The position numbers and the translations under genes are program-made. The notes beneath the pieces are model-generated. The model did no database searches and was not told the DNA's origin. It saw nothing but the letters and a program-made list of their open reading frames with translations. From assembly GCF_001180025.1 (NCBI RefSeq), contig NZ_CVSK01000030.1, forward strand, positions 1 to 64,000: a DNA stretch of 64,000 bases, read 5' to 3'. The DNA is from Candidatus Pelagibacter communis. Lineage in GTDB: Bacteria > Pseudomonadota > Alphaproteobacteria > Pelagibacterales > Pelagibacteraceae. Position 1 is the first letter of the stretch; every line of letters starts with the position of its first letter. Positions 27,340-35,498 of the stretch are shown here, piece after piece.

Positions 27340-28517
27340 TTATTAGGTTTATTTGGTGTAAGTAATATTAAAAAATAACCAAATAAAGTTGACAACAACG
27401 ATCCAGTTAATACGCCAATTTTTACACCATCCATATATTGCATGTTTTCTACAAAAGCTAAATTTCCAACAAATAAACTCATTGTAAAACCAATACCAGT
27501 AAGAACTCCTACACCATAAAAATTGTACCAACTTGTATCGTTTGGCATTTGAGCTACTTTCAATTTTATAGAAACGTAAGAGAATAAAAAAACACCTAGT
27601 TGTTTACCAAGGAATAGTCCTAATACGATTCCAAGGGGAACCTTATCTAGTAATGAAGCAAAGGATAAACCTTCAAGAGATACTCCAGCATTTGCAAATG
27701 CAAATAATGGCATTATTCCGAAAGCAACATATGGACTAATTGCGTGTTCAATTTTTATTAATAATGAAAAATCTTTTTCTTTTTTTCTATGTGGAATTGT
27801 CATAGCTAACAAAACTCCAGCAATCGTTGCGTGTATTCCTGAGTTATGTGTAAAATCCCAAAGAAAAAGTCCTACAACCAAGTAAGGTAGAAACTTTTTA
27901 ATGTTAAATTTGTTAATTAATAACAAAACAATAAACGCTAATAACATTAAAGTTAAATACTTAATGCTCAAATCTCCAGAGTAGAATAGGGCGATAATAA
28001 CTATTGCTCCTAAATCATCAATTATAGCTAAAGCGGTTAAAAATACTTTTAATGATAAAGGAACTCTTTTACCTAATAAAGATAAAACTCCTAAAGAAAA
28101 AGCAATATCTGTAGCTGATGGAATTGCCCATCCATTTAAAGTTTCACTATCACCTAAATTTATAAAAACATAAAACAGTGCAGGAACCAACATTCCACCT
28201 ACTGCAGCTATTATTGGTAATAAAGCTTGTTTAATATTAGAAAGTTCACCTTGTAAAAATTCTCTTTTAATTTCTAAAGTAACAAAGAAAAAAAAGATTG
28301 CCATCAAGGCATCATTGATCCAATGCAATACTGATAATTTTAATCCAAAATTATTAATACCTATGAATAAATACTTATTTAAAGTAGTAAAATATAAATC
28401 TGCTAGCCCAGAATTACTTATAAATAATGCAATTATTGCAGCAAACAACAATACAAGTCCACTTGCAGCTTCTAATTTAAAAAACCATCTAAAAGGCTTA
28501 GATATATAATTAATCAT
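27336..28517 (-). CDS. nhaA: Na+/H+ antiporter NhaA
   Basis: Exchanges internal sodium for external protons; relevant to a marine cell. The 393-residue protein has about twelve membrane helices and the ion-binding pair in ALAIIDDLGAIVIIALFYSG near residue 166, plus PSATDIAFSLGVLSLLG near 133 and the early GLVLLFAAIIAL helix. The start at 28517 puts a short amphipathic stretch (FRWFFKLEAASG) ahead of helix 1, as in the family. It overlaps the peroxidase gene by 4 bp and is 6 bp from the zinc-ribbon protein upstream, so the three form one minus-strand unit. Confidence 0.95.
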   Translation of the reverse strand: MINYISKPFRWFFKLEAASGLVLLFAAIIALFISNSGLADLYFTTLNKYLFIGINNFGLKLSVLHWINDALMAIFFFFVTLEIKREFLQGELSNIKQALLPIIAAVGGMLVPALFYVFINLGDSETLNGWAIPSATDIAFSLGVLSLLGKRVPLSLKVFLTALAIIDDLGAIVIIALFYSGDLSIKYLTLMLLAFIVLLLINKFNIKKFLPYLVVGLFLWDFTHNSGIHATIAGVLLAMTIPHRKKEKDFSLLIKIEHAISPYVAFGIMPLFAFANAGVSLEGLSFASLLDKVPLGIVLGLFLGKQLGVFLFSYVSIKLKVAQMPNDTSWYNFYGVGVLTGIGFTMSLFVGNLAFVENMQYMDGVKIGVLTGSLLSTLFGYFLILLTPNKPNK

Positions 28518-28523
28518 AAAAAA

Positions 28524-29021
28524 TTAAATTAGGTCTATAATAAATAGTTTTATATCTTGCAATGTTTCAAAAAGGTTAAATAGTATAATTTCTAATCCTG
28601 GAAAAACATATATTAGTGGAGTTTTAAGAGTATCTAGCAAGATAATTAATGCTACAAAAGATACAATAAATACAATTAAATAAGAAAAAAACTTACTTCC
28701 CTTATTTTCTGTCTTTTTAAGTGTAGTTGTATTTTTTTGTTTTTCTGAATTTTTTTCTTTATTTTTATTATTTATTTTAGTTTTACTTATTTCTTCTTGT
28801 TGTTGCTTATCTTCTATTTTATCGTCATTATTTTCAACTTTTGTTTCAATGTCTTCACTGATAATTTCCTGTTTTAACTCTAGTACTTCATTATTTTTTT
28901 CTTGAATATTATAAAACCAAACATGATTACATGATCCACATTGCAAATCTCTACCTTCATCTGGTATTAAAGAATTATCAATTTTAAATTTCTTGTTACA
29001 ATTTGGACAAGTAATTATCAT
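28524..29021 (-). CDS. MJ0042-type zinc-ribbon membrane protein
   Basis: A 165-residue protein with an N-terminal zinc ribbon (CPNC at residues 5-8 and CGSC at 28-31 in the pattern DLQCGSCNHVWFY), a long Lys/Glu/Asn-rich low-complexity middle, and hydrophobic segments at about residues 112-135 and 138-160. This matches the family often annotated as MJ0042 zinc-finger domain protein in alphaproteobacteria. Its function is unknown; the layout suggests a cytoplasmic metal-binding head tethered to the membrane. It is upstream of nhaA by 6 bp and divergent from tRNA-Pro. Confidence 0.8.
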   Translation of the reverse strand: MIITCPNCNKKFKIDNSLIPDEGRDLQCGSCNHVWFYNIQEKNNEVLELKQEIISEDIETKVENNDDKIEDKQQQEEISKTKINNKNKEKNSEKQKNTTTLKKTENKGSKFFSYLIVFIVSFVALIILLDTLKTPLIYVFPGLEIILFNLFETLQDIKLFIIDLI

Positions 29022-29115
29022 GCTTCGTTATATACCAGATTTTATTCAAATTTCTTTTAATTTTGGTATCTTTATACATTGAAATTATCAATAACTGCTG
29101 TATTAGTACTCGGAT

Positions 29116-29192
<77 letters not shown>

Positions 29193-29198
29193 TCATTT

Positions 29199-29480
29199 AT
29201 GAAAAAAGCTATTATTTACATTCCAAATAAAAATCCTATGCAATCGGGATTAGCAAAAAGTGATAAATGGATTTTAGAATTTAAAACAAAAGATCCAACA
29301 AAAAACCCTTTGATGGGTTGGGAAAGTTCATCTGATACTTATACAGAACTAAAATTAGAATTTTCATCAAAGGAGCTAGCAATCAATTACGCAAAAAAGA
29401 AAAAAATTGATTTTGAGTTAATTGAACCAAGAAAAAGAAAAACTGTGAAGAAATCATACGCGGATAATTTTTTAAAATAA
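29199..29480 (+). CDS. NDUFS4-like accessory subunit of respiratory complex I
   Basis: A 93-residue protein matching the ETC complex I 18-kDa (NDUFS4) family found in alphaproteobacteria and mitochondria. Visible marks are NPMQSGLAKSDKWILEF near residue 12, NPLMGWESSSDTYTELKLEFSS near 37 and the SYADNFL end. It stabilises the NADH-binding arm of complex I. The start codon lies only 6 nt behind the CCA of tRNA-Pro, so no Shine-Dalgarno is possible after tRNA processing. It is followed 3 bp later by the SbmA-like gene. Confidence 0.88.
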   Translation: MKKAIIYIPNKNPMQSGLAKSDKWILEFKTKDPTKNPLMGWESSSDTYTELKLEFSSKELAINYAKKKKIDFELIEPRKRKTVKKSYADNFLK

Positions 29481-29483
29481 TTA

Positions 29484-30476
29484 ATGTTTAGATTTTTCAC
29501 TCAAAAAAGTTGGTTTCTTTGGTCATGGATTGGTTCAGCTATAATTTTATCTTCGCTTTGGATTCAAGTAAAAATTGATGTAAAAATAAATGAATGGTTT
29601 GGTGAATTTTATGACATGATTCAAAAAGCCCTTGGAGCACCAAACTCAATCACTATAGAAGAGTACTGGGCAAGCTTAATATCATTTATAACTTTGGCTG
29701 CTATGTATGTTGGTGTAGCTGTAATAGTAAGTTTTTTTACTTCACATTATTTGTTTAGATGGAGAACGGCTATGGTTGAGTGGTATCATAGTGTTTATGA
29801 TAAAGCTCGAAAAATTGAAGGTGCAGCACAAAGAGTTCAAGAGGATACGATCAAGTTTTCAAGAATAATGGAATCTCTAGGTACCAGTTTGATTGAAGCT
29901 TTAATGATACTTGTTGAGTTTATGCCTATCTTGTTCGGATTAAGCATAGGAATACCAATATTCTTTTTTGGTGATTGGGATTACGGTTTAATAGTTGGAG
30001 CTTTAATTTGGTCTGTTGGAGGGACAATATTTTTAATTTTACTTGGTTTAATTTTAAGATTAGTGGGTGTTGAATACGATCTACAAAAAAAAGAAGCAGC
30101 CTATCGAAAAATACTTGTAATTGCAGAAGATGACGGAACCATAAGACCAAAGACTATTGAGGAATTATTCGATGGTGTAAGAAGTATTCATTTTCTAAGC
30201 TATATTAGATATTTATATTTTAATATTGGAAGGATAGCATATTTGCAGGCAAATGTTTTGTCAGCATATGTTTTTTTAGCACCTGCCATAGTTGCAGGAG
30301 CAGTAACTCTTGGAGTTATGCAACAAATAATAAGAGCCTTTGGTAGAGTAGAGGGTTCTATGCAATATATATTGAAAGCATGGCCGACTATAATCGAACT
30401 TGCAAGTGTTTATAAACGATTAAGAGAATTTGAGTCTAAAATTAAGCAAGAAGAATTAATAGATGAAAAAGCTTAA
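29484..30476 (+). CDS. SbmA/BacA-like peptide transporter
   Basis: A 330-residue inner-membrane protein of the SbmA/BacA family, proton-driven importers of antimicrobial and modified peptides in other proteobacteria. The sequence shows about seven hydrophobic segments, the early KIDVKINEWFGEFYDMIQKALG stretch near residue 32, a basic YLFRWRTAMVEWYHS loop near 90 and a C-terminal LKAWPTIIELASVYKRLREFE helix. There is no ATPase domain, so it is not the ABC-fused homologue. It overlaps glpX by 1 bp and follows the complex I subunit by 3 bp. Confidence 0.85.
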   Translation: MFRFFTQKSWFLWSWIGSAIILSSLWIQVKIDVKINEWFGEFYDMIQKALGAPNSITIEEYWASLISFITLAAMYVGVAVIVSFFTSHYLFRWRTAMVEWYHSVYDKARKIEGAAQRVQEDTIKFSRIMESLGTSLIEALMILVEFMPILFGLSIGIPIFFFGDWDYGLIVGALIWSVGGTIFLILLGLILRLVGVEYDLQKKEAAYRKILVIAEDDGTIRPKTIEELFDGVRSIHFLSYIRYLYFNIGRIAYLQANVLSAYVFLAPAIVAGAVTLGVMQQIIRAFGRVEGSMQYILKAWPTIIELASVYKRLREFESKIKQEELIDEKA

Positions 30477-31420
30477 TGACCATAGATAAAAATTTTATAG
30501 ACAAATTTGTTAACATAACTTCTAAAGCAGCATTAGCATCATCGTATTTAGTGGGAAAAAAAGATAAAATTGCAGCTGATAAAGCAGCTGTAGACTCCAT
30601 GAGATCTGAATTAAACAACTTGGAAATAAAAGGTCAGATAGTAATAGGAGAAGGTGAATTGGATGAAGCTCCAATGCTATATATTGGAGAAAAACTTGGT
30701 ACAAATCATGGACCTGAATTTGACATAGCTGTAGATCCATTAGAAGGTACAAATTTCGTTTCTAATAATCTACCTGGAGCATTATCTGTAATTGCTATTG
30801 CCGAAAAAAATAACTTATTTAAAGCACCAGAAACTTATATGGAAAAAATTTCAACTAAGGTTAAAGAAAAAAATGTTGTTGATTTAGACTTTTCAGTTAA
30901 GCAAAATATTTCTAATTTAAGCGATTATTTAAATAAAAATCCAGAAAACTTAACCGCATGTATTCTTGATAGGCCTAGACATAAAAATATTATAGAAGAG
31001 CTAAAAAAATTAAAAGTTAATCTAAAATTAATTACAGATGGTGATGTATCTGGTGCTTTGCTAGTTACTGAAGAAAAATATAATGTAGATATTTTTTTAG
31101 GTATTGGGGGTGGTCCTGAAGGAGTTCTAGCAGCAGCTGCTTTAGATGCATTTAATTGTGGTTTCCAGGGAAGATTTATATTTGATACTGAAGATGATAA
31201 AATACGTGCAAATAAGATGGGTATTAAAAATCTGACAAAAAAATATGAATTAAATGAAATAGTATCAGGTGATTCTATATTTTGTGCAAGCGGAATAACA
31301 TCTGGTGATTTAGTTTCAGGTATTCAAATTAATGATAATGAATTCATTTCTGAAACTTTAGTTACTCATAAATCTTCTGGTTTAAAAAAAGTAATAAAAT
31401 TGAAACAAAAAATAGAATGA
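30476..31420 (+). CDS. glpX: Fructose-1,6-bisphosphatase, class II
   Basis: Hydrolyses fructose-1,6-bisphosphate in gluconeogenesis. The 314-residue protein has the GlpX metal-site motifs: IVIGEGELDEAPMLYIGEKLG near residue 59 and DIAVDPLEGTNFVS near 82, with GDVSGAL near 190 and the GIGGGPEGVLAAAALDAFN glycine loop near 205. Length is normal for the class. It shares its ATG with the stop of the SbmA-like gene (TAATGA). It is the last core gene before tRNA-Glu and the island. Confidence 0.94.
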   Translation: MTIDKNFIDKFVNITSKAALASSYLVGKKDKIAADKAAVDSMRSELNNLEIKGQIVIGEGELDEAPMLYIGEKLGTNHGPEFDIAVDPLEGTNFVSNNLPGALSVIAIAEKNNLFKAPETYMEKISTKVKEKNVVDLDFSVKQNISNLSDYLNKNPENLTACILDRPRHKNIIEELKKLKVNLKLITDGDVSGALLVTEEKYNVDIFLGIGGGPEGVLAAAALDAFNCGFQGRFIFDTEDDKIRANKMGIKNLTKKYELNEIVSGDSIFCASGITSGDLVSGIQINDNEFISETLVTHKSSGLKKVIKLKQKIE

Positions 31421-31464
31421 TAAGCTTGATTAATGATTGATTATACAATAAAAAGCAGCAATTC

Positions 31465-31539
31465 GGTCCCTTCGTCTATCGGTTAGGACACGTGGTTTTC
31501 ATCCTCGAAAGAGGGGTTCGATTCCCCTAGGGACCGCCA
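31465..31539 (+). tRNA. tRNA-Glu (anticodon TTC), with a T-T mismatch in the anticodon stem
   Basis: A 75-nt tRNA with encoded CCA. The acceptor GGTCCCT pairs with AGGGACC, the D arm is GTC/GAC, the anticodon loop TTTTCAT carries TTC, and the T arm AGGGG/CCCCT encloses TTCGATT. The anticodon stem is CGTGG/CCTCG, leaving a T-T (29-41) mismatch in its middle. It marks the left edge of the island and is 5 nt upstream of a GIY-YIG gene. No second copy of its 3' end was found near the recombinase. Confidence 0.94.
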
Positions 31540-31544
31540 CAAAC

Positions 31545-31805
31545 ATGGTTTTTTTTGTATACTTGCTTCAGTCATATGGGTCAAAAAGAAACAAAACCTA
31601 TGTTGGATATACAAATAATTTAAAAAAAAGAATTTCATTACACAATAGTAATAAAGGTGCAAAAGCTACTAAAGGCTATAAATGGAAATTGATCTATAAA
31701 AAAAAATTTACAACTCGATCTAAAGCTATGTCATATGAATATAAATTAAAAAAAGATCGAATATTAAGAAATAAAATAAAACATTCCATGATTAAATTTA
31801 TTTAA
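31545..31805 (+). CDS. GIY-YIG domain protein (UPF0213-like)
   Basis: An 86-residue single-domain protein with the nuclease signature split as VYLLQSYGSKRNKTYVGYTNN (residues 5-25), the conserved Arg of LKKRISLHN near 29, and a Glu in SYEYKLKK near 67. Short proteins of this kind are common in bacteria and their targets are mostly unknown; some relatives are structure-specific nucleases. The ATG is 5 nt after the CCA of tRNA-Glu. The 3' end overlaps the convergent MocA-type gene by 8 bp. Confidence 0.82.
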   Translation: MVFFVYLLQSYGSKRNKTYVGYTNNLKKRISLHNSNKGAKATKGYKWKLIYKKKFTTRSKAMSYEYKLKKDRILRNKIKHSMIKFI

Positions 31806-32769
31806 TTTTTTTAATAATTTTAATTATATTTTCTGAAAATTCTAAATTTGTGAGGTTAATTTTACTATTAATGAATTCTCTAATTTCCAAATCCAAAGGC
31901 TTTTGGTCATTTAATTTTATAGCTTTTGATTTACCTTTAAAAATATATTTTGATTGATTGAAAATATTCCTTGTAAAACTATCTATTTTTGGAAAATTTA
32001 CATAATTATTATAAATTTTTAAAGGTTCATCAATATTCATTTCATCAAATAGTAGCATTTTTTTACTACCAATTATTATTATTTTTCTAATTTTTTCGGG
32101 ATTTAACCAACTAACATTAATGTCAATTTTAATATTTCCAGATTTTAAATTTAGAAAAGATATATCGTAGTTTTTTTTCCCTAATACATCATGATTTATT
32201 GAATTTTTAAGTGATAATTTATTCTTAAACAGAAAATGAAGTATACTTATATCATGTGTTGCCAAATCATAAGCTGCAGAAACTTTATTTCTAATTGGTC
32301 CAAAATTTTGTCTTTGTAAATTTATATATCTAATATCACCCAAAACATTTGAATTAATTATTTTTTTTAAATATCTTATGTATTTGTTATAAATATAAAT
32401 ATAACCAAAAGTTAATTTATTTTTTTTATTAATTGTAAGTTTTTTTATTTTTTTAAAATGATCTAATTTTATTAAACCTGGTTTCTCAACAAGAATATTT
32501 TTATTAAATTTGATAAGAGATTTTAAAAGATTAAAGTTATTTTTTGGAGGTGTGGCTAAAAAAACGTGTTTAATTAATTTATCTTTTTTAATTTGATTTA
32601 AATTACAATAAGAAACTTTTGTTTGAAATTTTTTTTTTATGATACCAACTTTTTTTTTATCTATATCATAAATATATATTTTTTTAAAAAAATTCATCGA
32701 AACAACTGCTTTAGCAACAATTGATCCCCAATAACCTAAACCTATAATAGCTATTGAATTTTTTTTCAT
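31798..32769 (-). CDS. Gfo/Idh/MocA family oxidoreductase
   Basis: A 323-residue NAD(P)-dependent sugar oxidoreductase. The Rossmann start AIIGLGYWGSIVAKAVVSM (residues 8-26) and EKPGL near residue 94 (the conserved EKP with catalytic Lys) are visible, followed by the family alpha/beta domain with a YDLATHDISILHF segment near 166. In surface-glycan clusters such enzymes oxidise the C3 position of nucleotide sugars before transamination. With the DegT aminotransferase and GNAT transferase nearby, an amino-sugar route is plausible but inferred. Extremely rich in Lys/Asn/Ile. Confidence 0.78.
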   Translation of the reverse strand: MKKNSIAIIGLGYWGSIVAKAVVSMNFFKKIYIYDIDKKKVGIIKKKFQTKVSYCNLNQIKKDKLIKHVFLATPPKNNFNLLKSLIKFNKNILVEKPGLIKLDHFKKIKKLTINKKNKLTFGYIYIYNKYIRYLKKIINSNVLGDIRYINLQRQNFGPIRNKVSAAYDLATHDISILHFLFKNKLSLKNSINHDVLGKKNYDISFLNLKSGNIKIDINVSWLNPEKIRKIIIIGSKKMLLFDEMNIDEPLKIYNNYVNFPKIDSFTRNIFNQSKYIFKGKSKAIKLNDQKPLDLEIREFINSKINLTNLEFSENIIKIIKKIK

Positions 32770-32830
32770 ATATATCTATTTAATAAAGTTAATCTATTTA
32801 TTATAAATATAAACAAACACAATATCTAAG

Positions 32831-34306
32831 ATGATTAATATTCAAAGAAATTTTTTTGTTGAAAATATTCTATTAGAGGCAAATTTATTAGATAAAAATA
32901 AGATTAAAAATATTCCTTATAAAGATTATATAAATACATCCATAAAAGAAGATTTAGCAATAATTTTTTTAGATATTGATAGAATTGAAGAGAGAAAAGA
33001 TATTATTAAAGATATAACAAAATTTAAAAATAAAAATAACAAAGTTATATTTATACCTTTCTCAAAGAAAGAAGAAGATATAAATAATTTAATAGACAAT
33101 ATAGAAAAAAAAAAATTATCTAACATTTTAAATATAAATATTAATAAATTAGGTATAAAAAAAAAAATAGATAAAAAAAGAGAAAAAATATTTAAATCTT
33201 ATCTATCACTAGAAATTATATTAACTTTATCTAAAGTTCTTAGCAAAATTATTTCAATTTTAAATAATAGAGATATAAGACTTGCCTCAGTAGATCTTGA
33301 TAATACTTGCTGGACTGGTGTAATTGGTGAAGATGGAATAAAGAAAATTTTTTTGGACAATCATCAAAAAAAATCACTTTATTTTATTAACGAACTTATT
33401 AAAAAAACAGGCTTACTCTTTTCTATTCATTCAAAAAATAACGAAAAATTAGCAATCAAAGGTATAAAAAATAAATTTTCGCAATATAAAAATTTAATTA
33501 CTAAATCTTTCAAATATATTAATTGGGATCCAAAAGTAATATCAATTAAAAAAATTGCAGAACTAGTAAATTTTTCAAAAAAAAATATTATTTATTTTGA
33601 TGATAACATTTCTGAAATTAAACAAATAAATAAGTTTTTATTAAAAAAAAATTGCTTATGGATTAAAAATTCTTATTTTTTTTATCTTTATACAAAAAGT
33701 TTATACATTTCTAATATTTCTAAAGAAAAAAACTTAAATAGATTTAAAGATATAAAAAGTAATATAAAACGAAATGAAGTTACAAATAATAAAGGCATCT
33801 TAGATTATATAAAAACTTCAAGTGTAAAAGTATTATTTTCAACTAGAAAAATTGATCTTAATAGATTTGTAGAAATGTCTAATAAAACCAATCAGTTCAA
33901 TTCTAATTATATGAGATACAATCTAAAGAGTTTAAAAATCATAAAAAAAAATAATAATATTAAATTAATTACATTTACCGTTTCTGATAAATATTCAGAC
34001 TCAGGTGTTATATGTTCATTAGTCTTAGAAAAGAGAAATAATTTTCATATAATTAATGAATTTTTAATATCATGTAGAGCATTGGGTAGAGATCTTGAAT
34101 ATATTTTTCTAAGTCAAATAATTAAGAAGTATTCAATTAAAAATCTTATAGTTCCTTACAAATTGACTGATAGAAATGTGCCATTTATAAAATTTATAGA
34201 AAAAATAAAATTAAAAAAAAATACAATAAATTATTGGCTTAATCTTAATAAAATTAATAAACATTCAATTGAATATGAAAAATATATCAAAATTAAAACT
34301 AATTAA
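32831..34306 (+). CDS. FkbH-like HAD-IIIC family protein
   Basis: A 491-residue protein. The HAD motif ASVDLDNTCWTGVIGEDGI at about residues 152-170 is the FkbH signature, and the C-terminal part (about 335-470) resembles the GNAT-like FkbH domain with MSNKTNQFNSNYMRYNL and DKYSDSGVICS, then LISCRALGRDLE. In polyketide and glycan systems FkbH proteins load a three-carbon unit from 1,3-bisphosphoglycerate onto an acyl carrier protein. The partner ACP overlaps its 3' end by about 32 bp. The region ahead of the HAD domain is shorter than in many homologues. Composition is more A-rich than the core genes. Confidence 0.82.
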   Translation: MINIQRNFFVENILLEANLLDKNKIKNIPYKDYINTSIKEDLAIIFLDIDRIEERKDIIKDITKFKNKNNKVIFIPFSKKEEDINNLIDNIEKKKLSNILNININKLGIKKKIDKKREKIFKSYLSLEIILTLSKVLSKIISILNNRDIRLASVDLDNTCWTGVIGEDGIKKIFLDNHQKKSLYFINELIKKTGLLFSIHSKNNEKLAIKGIKNKFSQYKNLITKSFKYINWDPKVISIKKIAELVNFSKKNIIYFDDNISEIKQINKFLLKKNCLWIKNSYFFYLYTKSLYISNISKEKNLNRFKDIKSNIKRNEVTNNKGILDYIKTSSVKVLFSTRKIDLNRFVEMSNKTNQFNSNYMRYNLKSLKIIKKNNNIKLITFTVSDKYSDSGVICSLVLEKRNNFHIINEFLISCRALGRDLEYIFLSQIIKKYSIKNLIVPYKLTDRNVPFIKFIEKIKLKKNTINYWLNLNKINKHSIEYEKYIKIKTN

Positions 34307-34508
34307 AAAAATTAATAAACTTTTAAATATTAAAAATGATAATGAATTAAAAAAAATAAAAAAAAAAGATTTTGATAAATGGGATTCGTTAACCCACTTG
34401 CAAATAATTTTTTTATTAGAAAAAAATATAAAAAAAAAAATAAACATTTCAAAATTAAACAAAATTTCATCTGGAAAAGAAATAATTAAGATAATAAATG
34501 ATAATTAA
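34275..34508 (+). CDS. Acyl carrier protein-like protein
   Basis: A 77-residue protein from ATG 34275 (a TTG at 34269 would add two residues). The DKWDSLTHLQIIFLLE stretch near residue 38 contains the D-S-L motif whose Ser takes the phosphopantetheine arm, in a small four-helix ACP layout. Unlike the acidic fatty-acid ACP it is strongly basic, with many Lys, suggesting a dedicated carrier. It is sandwiched between FkbH (32-bp overlap) and the GNAT gene (11-bp overlap), so all three are probably made together. Confidence 0.78.
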   Translation: MKNISKLKLIKKINKLLNIKNDNELKKIKKKDFDKWDSLTHLQIIFLLEKNIKKKINISKLNKISSGKEIIKIINDN

Positions 34509-35046
34509 AGGAAATTTTGTTTATCTTAAAAGTTTATCTATTAAAGATAGCTATTTTATTTACAACCTTCGTAAAAAAAAAAAAATTAGCAAATATTTAC
34601 ATAGTCCTCCAAATTCAGTTTACGATCAAATAAAATGGATTAAAAATAATATTAAAAAAAAAGATACATTGGATTTTGTGATAATATCTAAAGAAAATAA
34701 CAAAAGAATAGGAACTATTGGTTTTGATAAGATTAAAAAAACAAACGCTGAATGGGGTAGGTGGATATCCTTGGGCACAACAATTCAAAATATAGAAGCT
34801 ACTATTATTCTCCTAAAATATGGATTTGAAAGACTAAAATTGAAAGATATTTATTCTTTAACAAATATAAATAATCGTAAAGTAGTAAATTATCACAAAA
34901 ATACTACCGCAAAATATAATGGAATAATCAAATCATTTTTTTTAATTAATAATAAAAAAACTGATGCAGTCAAATTTACATTCACTAAAAAAAATTTTTT
35001 AGAATTTAAAAAAAAATTTTACTTTATTTCTGAATCAACTCAATAA
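34498..35046 (+). CDS. GNAT family acyltransferase
   Basis: A 182-residue N-acyltransferase. It has the RimJ/PseH-like layout: KGNFVYLKSLSIKDSYFIYNLR at the start, FVIISKENNKRIGTIGFDKI near residue 60, AEWGRWISLG near 83 and FERLKLKDIYSLTNINNRKVVNYHK near 103, the acyl-CoA binding helix and following strand. PseH-type enzymes N-acylate amino sugars. Because an ACP gene overlaps its start, the donor may be acyl-ACP rather than acyl-CoA; that is inference. Its 3' end overlaps the convergent VOC gene by 23 bp. Confidence 0.78.
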   Translation: MIIKGNFVYLKSLSIKDSYFIYNLRKKKKISKYLHSPPNSVYDQIKWIKNNIKKKDTLDFVIISKENNKRIGTIGFDKIKKTNAEWGRWISLGTTIQNIEATIILLKYGFERLKLKDIYSLTNINNRKVVNYHKNTTAKYNGIIKSFFLINNKKTDAVKFTFTKKNFLEFKKKFYFISESTQ

Positions 35047-35410
35047 TGAAAGTATTTCTCATTCTAACAAACGCAACTTTTTTATTTTTAAAAGCCTTAG
35101 CTGGAACTGGATTCACTACAATTTCAAATTTTTTTTTTAATTTTTTTAAACTTTTCTCTAAATTATTAACTTTGTAAGCAAAGTGATAAGCAAATATTTT
35201 TTTTTTTAATATGTTATTTAGTCCAATATTTTTTTTGTATGGTTTAACTAATTCTATTAAATTATTATCAAGATTTTTTAAAAATAGTATTTTTACTTGT
35301 AGTAAGTCATCATTAATAATTTTACCCTTTTTTTTGTAGTTTAGTATTTTGAAATTATCATAAGATTTATTAAAATTGTCAGTTAGATAGCCAATGTGAT
35401 GGAATTTCAT
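35024..35410 (-). CDS. VOC-fold (glyoxalase/epimerase-like) protein
   Basis: A 128-residue single vicinal-oxygen-chelate domain. The start MKFHHIGYLTDNFNKSYDNF has the metal-ligand His of the first beta-alpha-beta module; NLIELVKP supplies Glu near residue 53, AYHFAYKVNNLEKSLKKL a His near 75, and NTFIIELIQ the final Glu. The nearest known type by eye is methylmalonyl-CoA epimerase. VOC proteins often accompany FkbH and ACP genes; its substrate here is unknown. It sits in opposite orientation inside the cluster. Confidence 0.7.
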   Translation of the reverse strand: MKFHHIGYLTDNFNKSYDNFKILNYKKKGKIINDDLLQVKILFLKNLDNNLIELVKPYKKNIGLNNILKKKIFAYHFAYKVNNLEKSLKKLKKKFEIVVNPVPAKAFKNKKVAFVRMRNTFIIELIQK

Positions 35411-35498
35411 ATTTTTTAATTTGTTAAAAATATCAAAATTTTCATTAAAAACAAAATTGTTTTATAATTTTATTAATTTGATACAAGAAATATCATCA

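Noticed and set aside
28524-29021. Zinc-ribbon protein as a transcription factor
   Set aside because: The ribbon is followed by a low-complexity linker and membrane segments, so a DNA-binding regulator is not supported.
34265-34462. 65-codon minus-strand frame opposite the ACP gene
   Set aside because: Phe/Ile/Ser-rich shadow of a Lys-rich gene; the ACP reading has the DSL motif and overlaps that fit the operon.
32300-34500. CRISPR-like or tandem repeats in A-rich runs
   Set aside because: Runs of A and AAT repeats are codon effects (Lys, Asn, Ile) inside genes; no regular repeat-spacer spacing exists.
35421-35498. N-terminal extension of the double glycosyltransferase from TTG 35421
   Set aside because: The extra 26 residues are Ser/Lys/Phe-rich, lack family similarity and use a rare start; ATG 35499 gives the expected beta-strand start KIFVVLPS.
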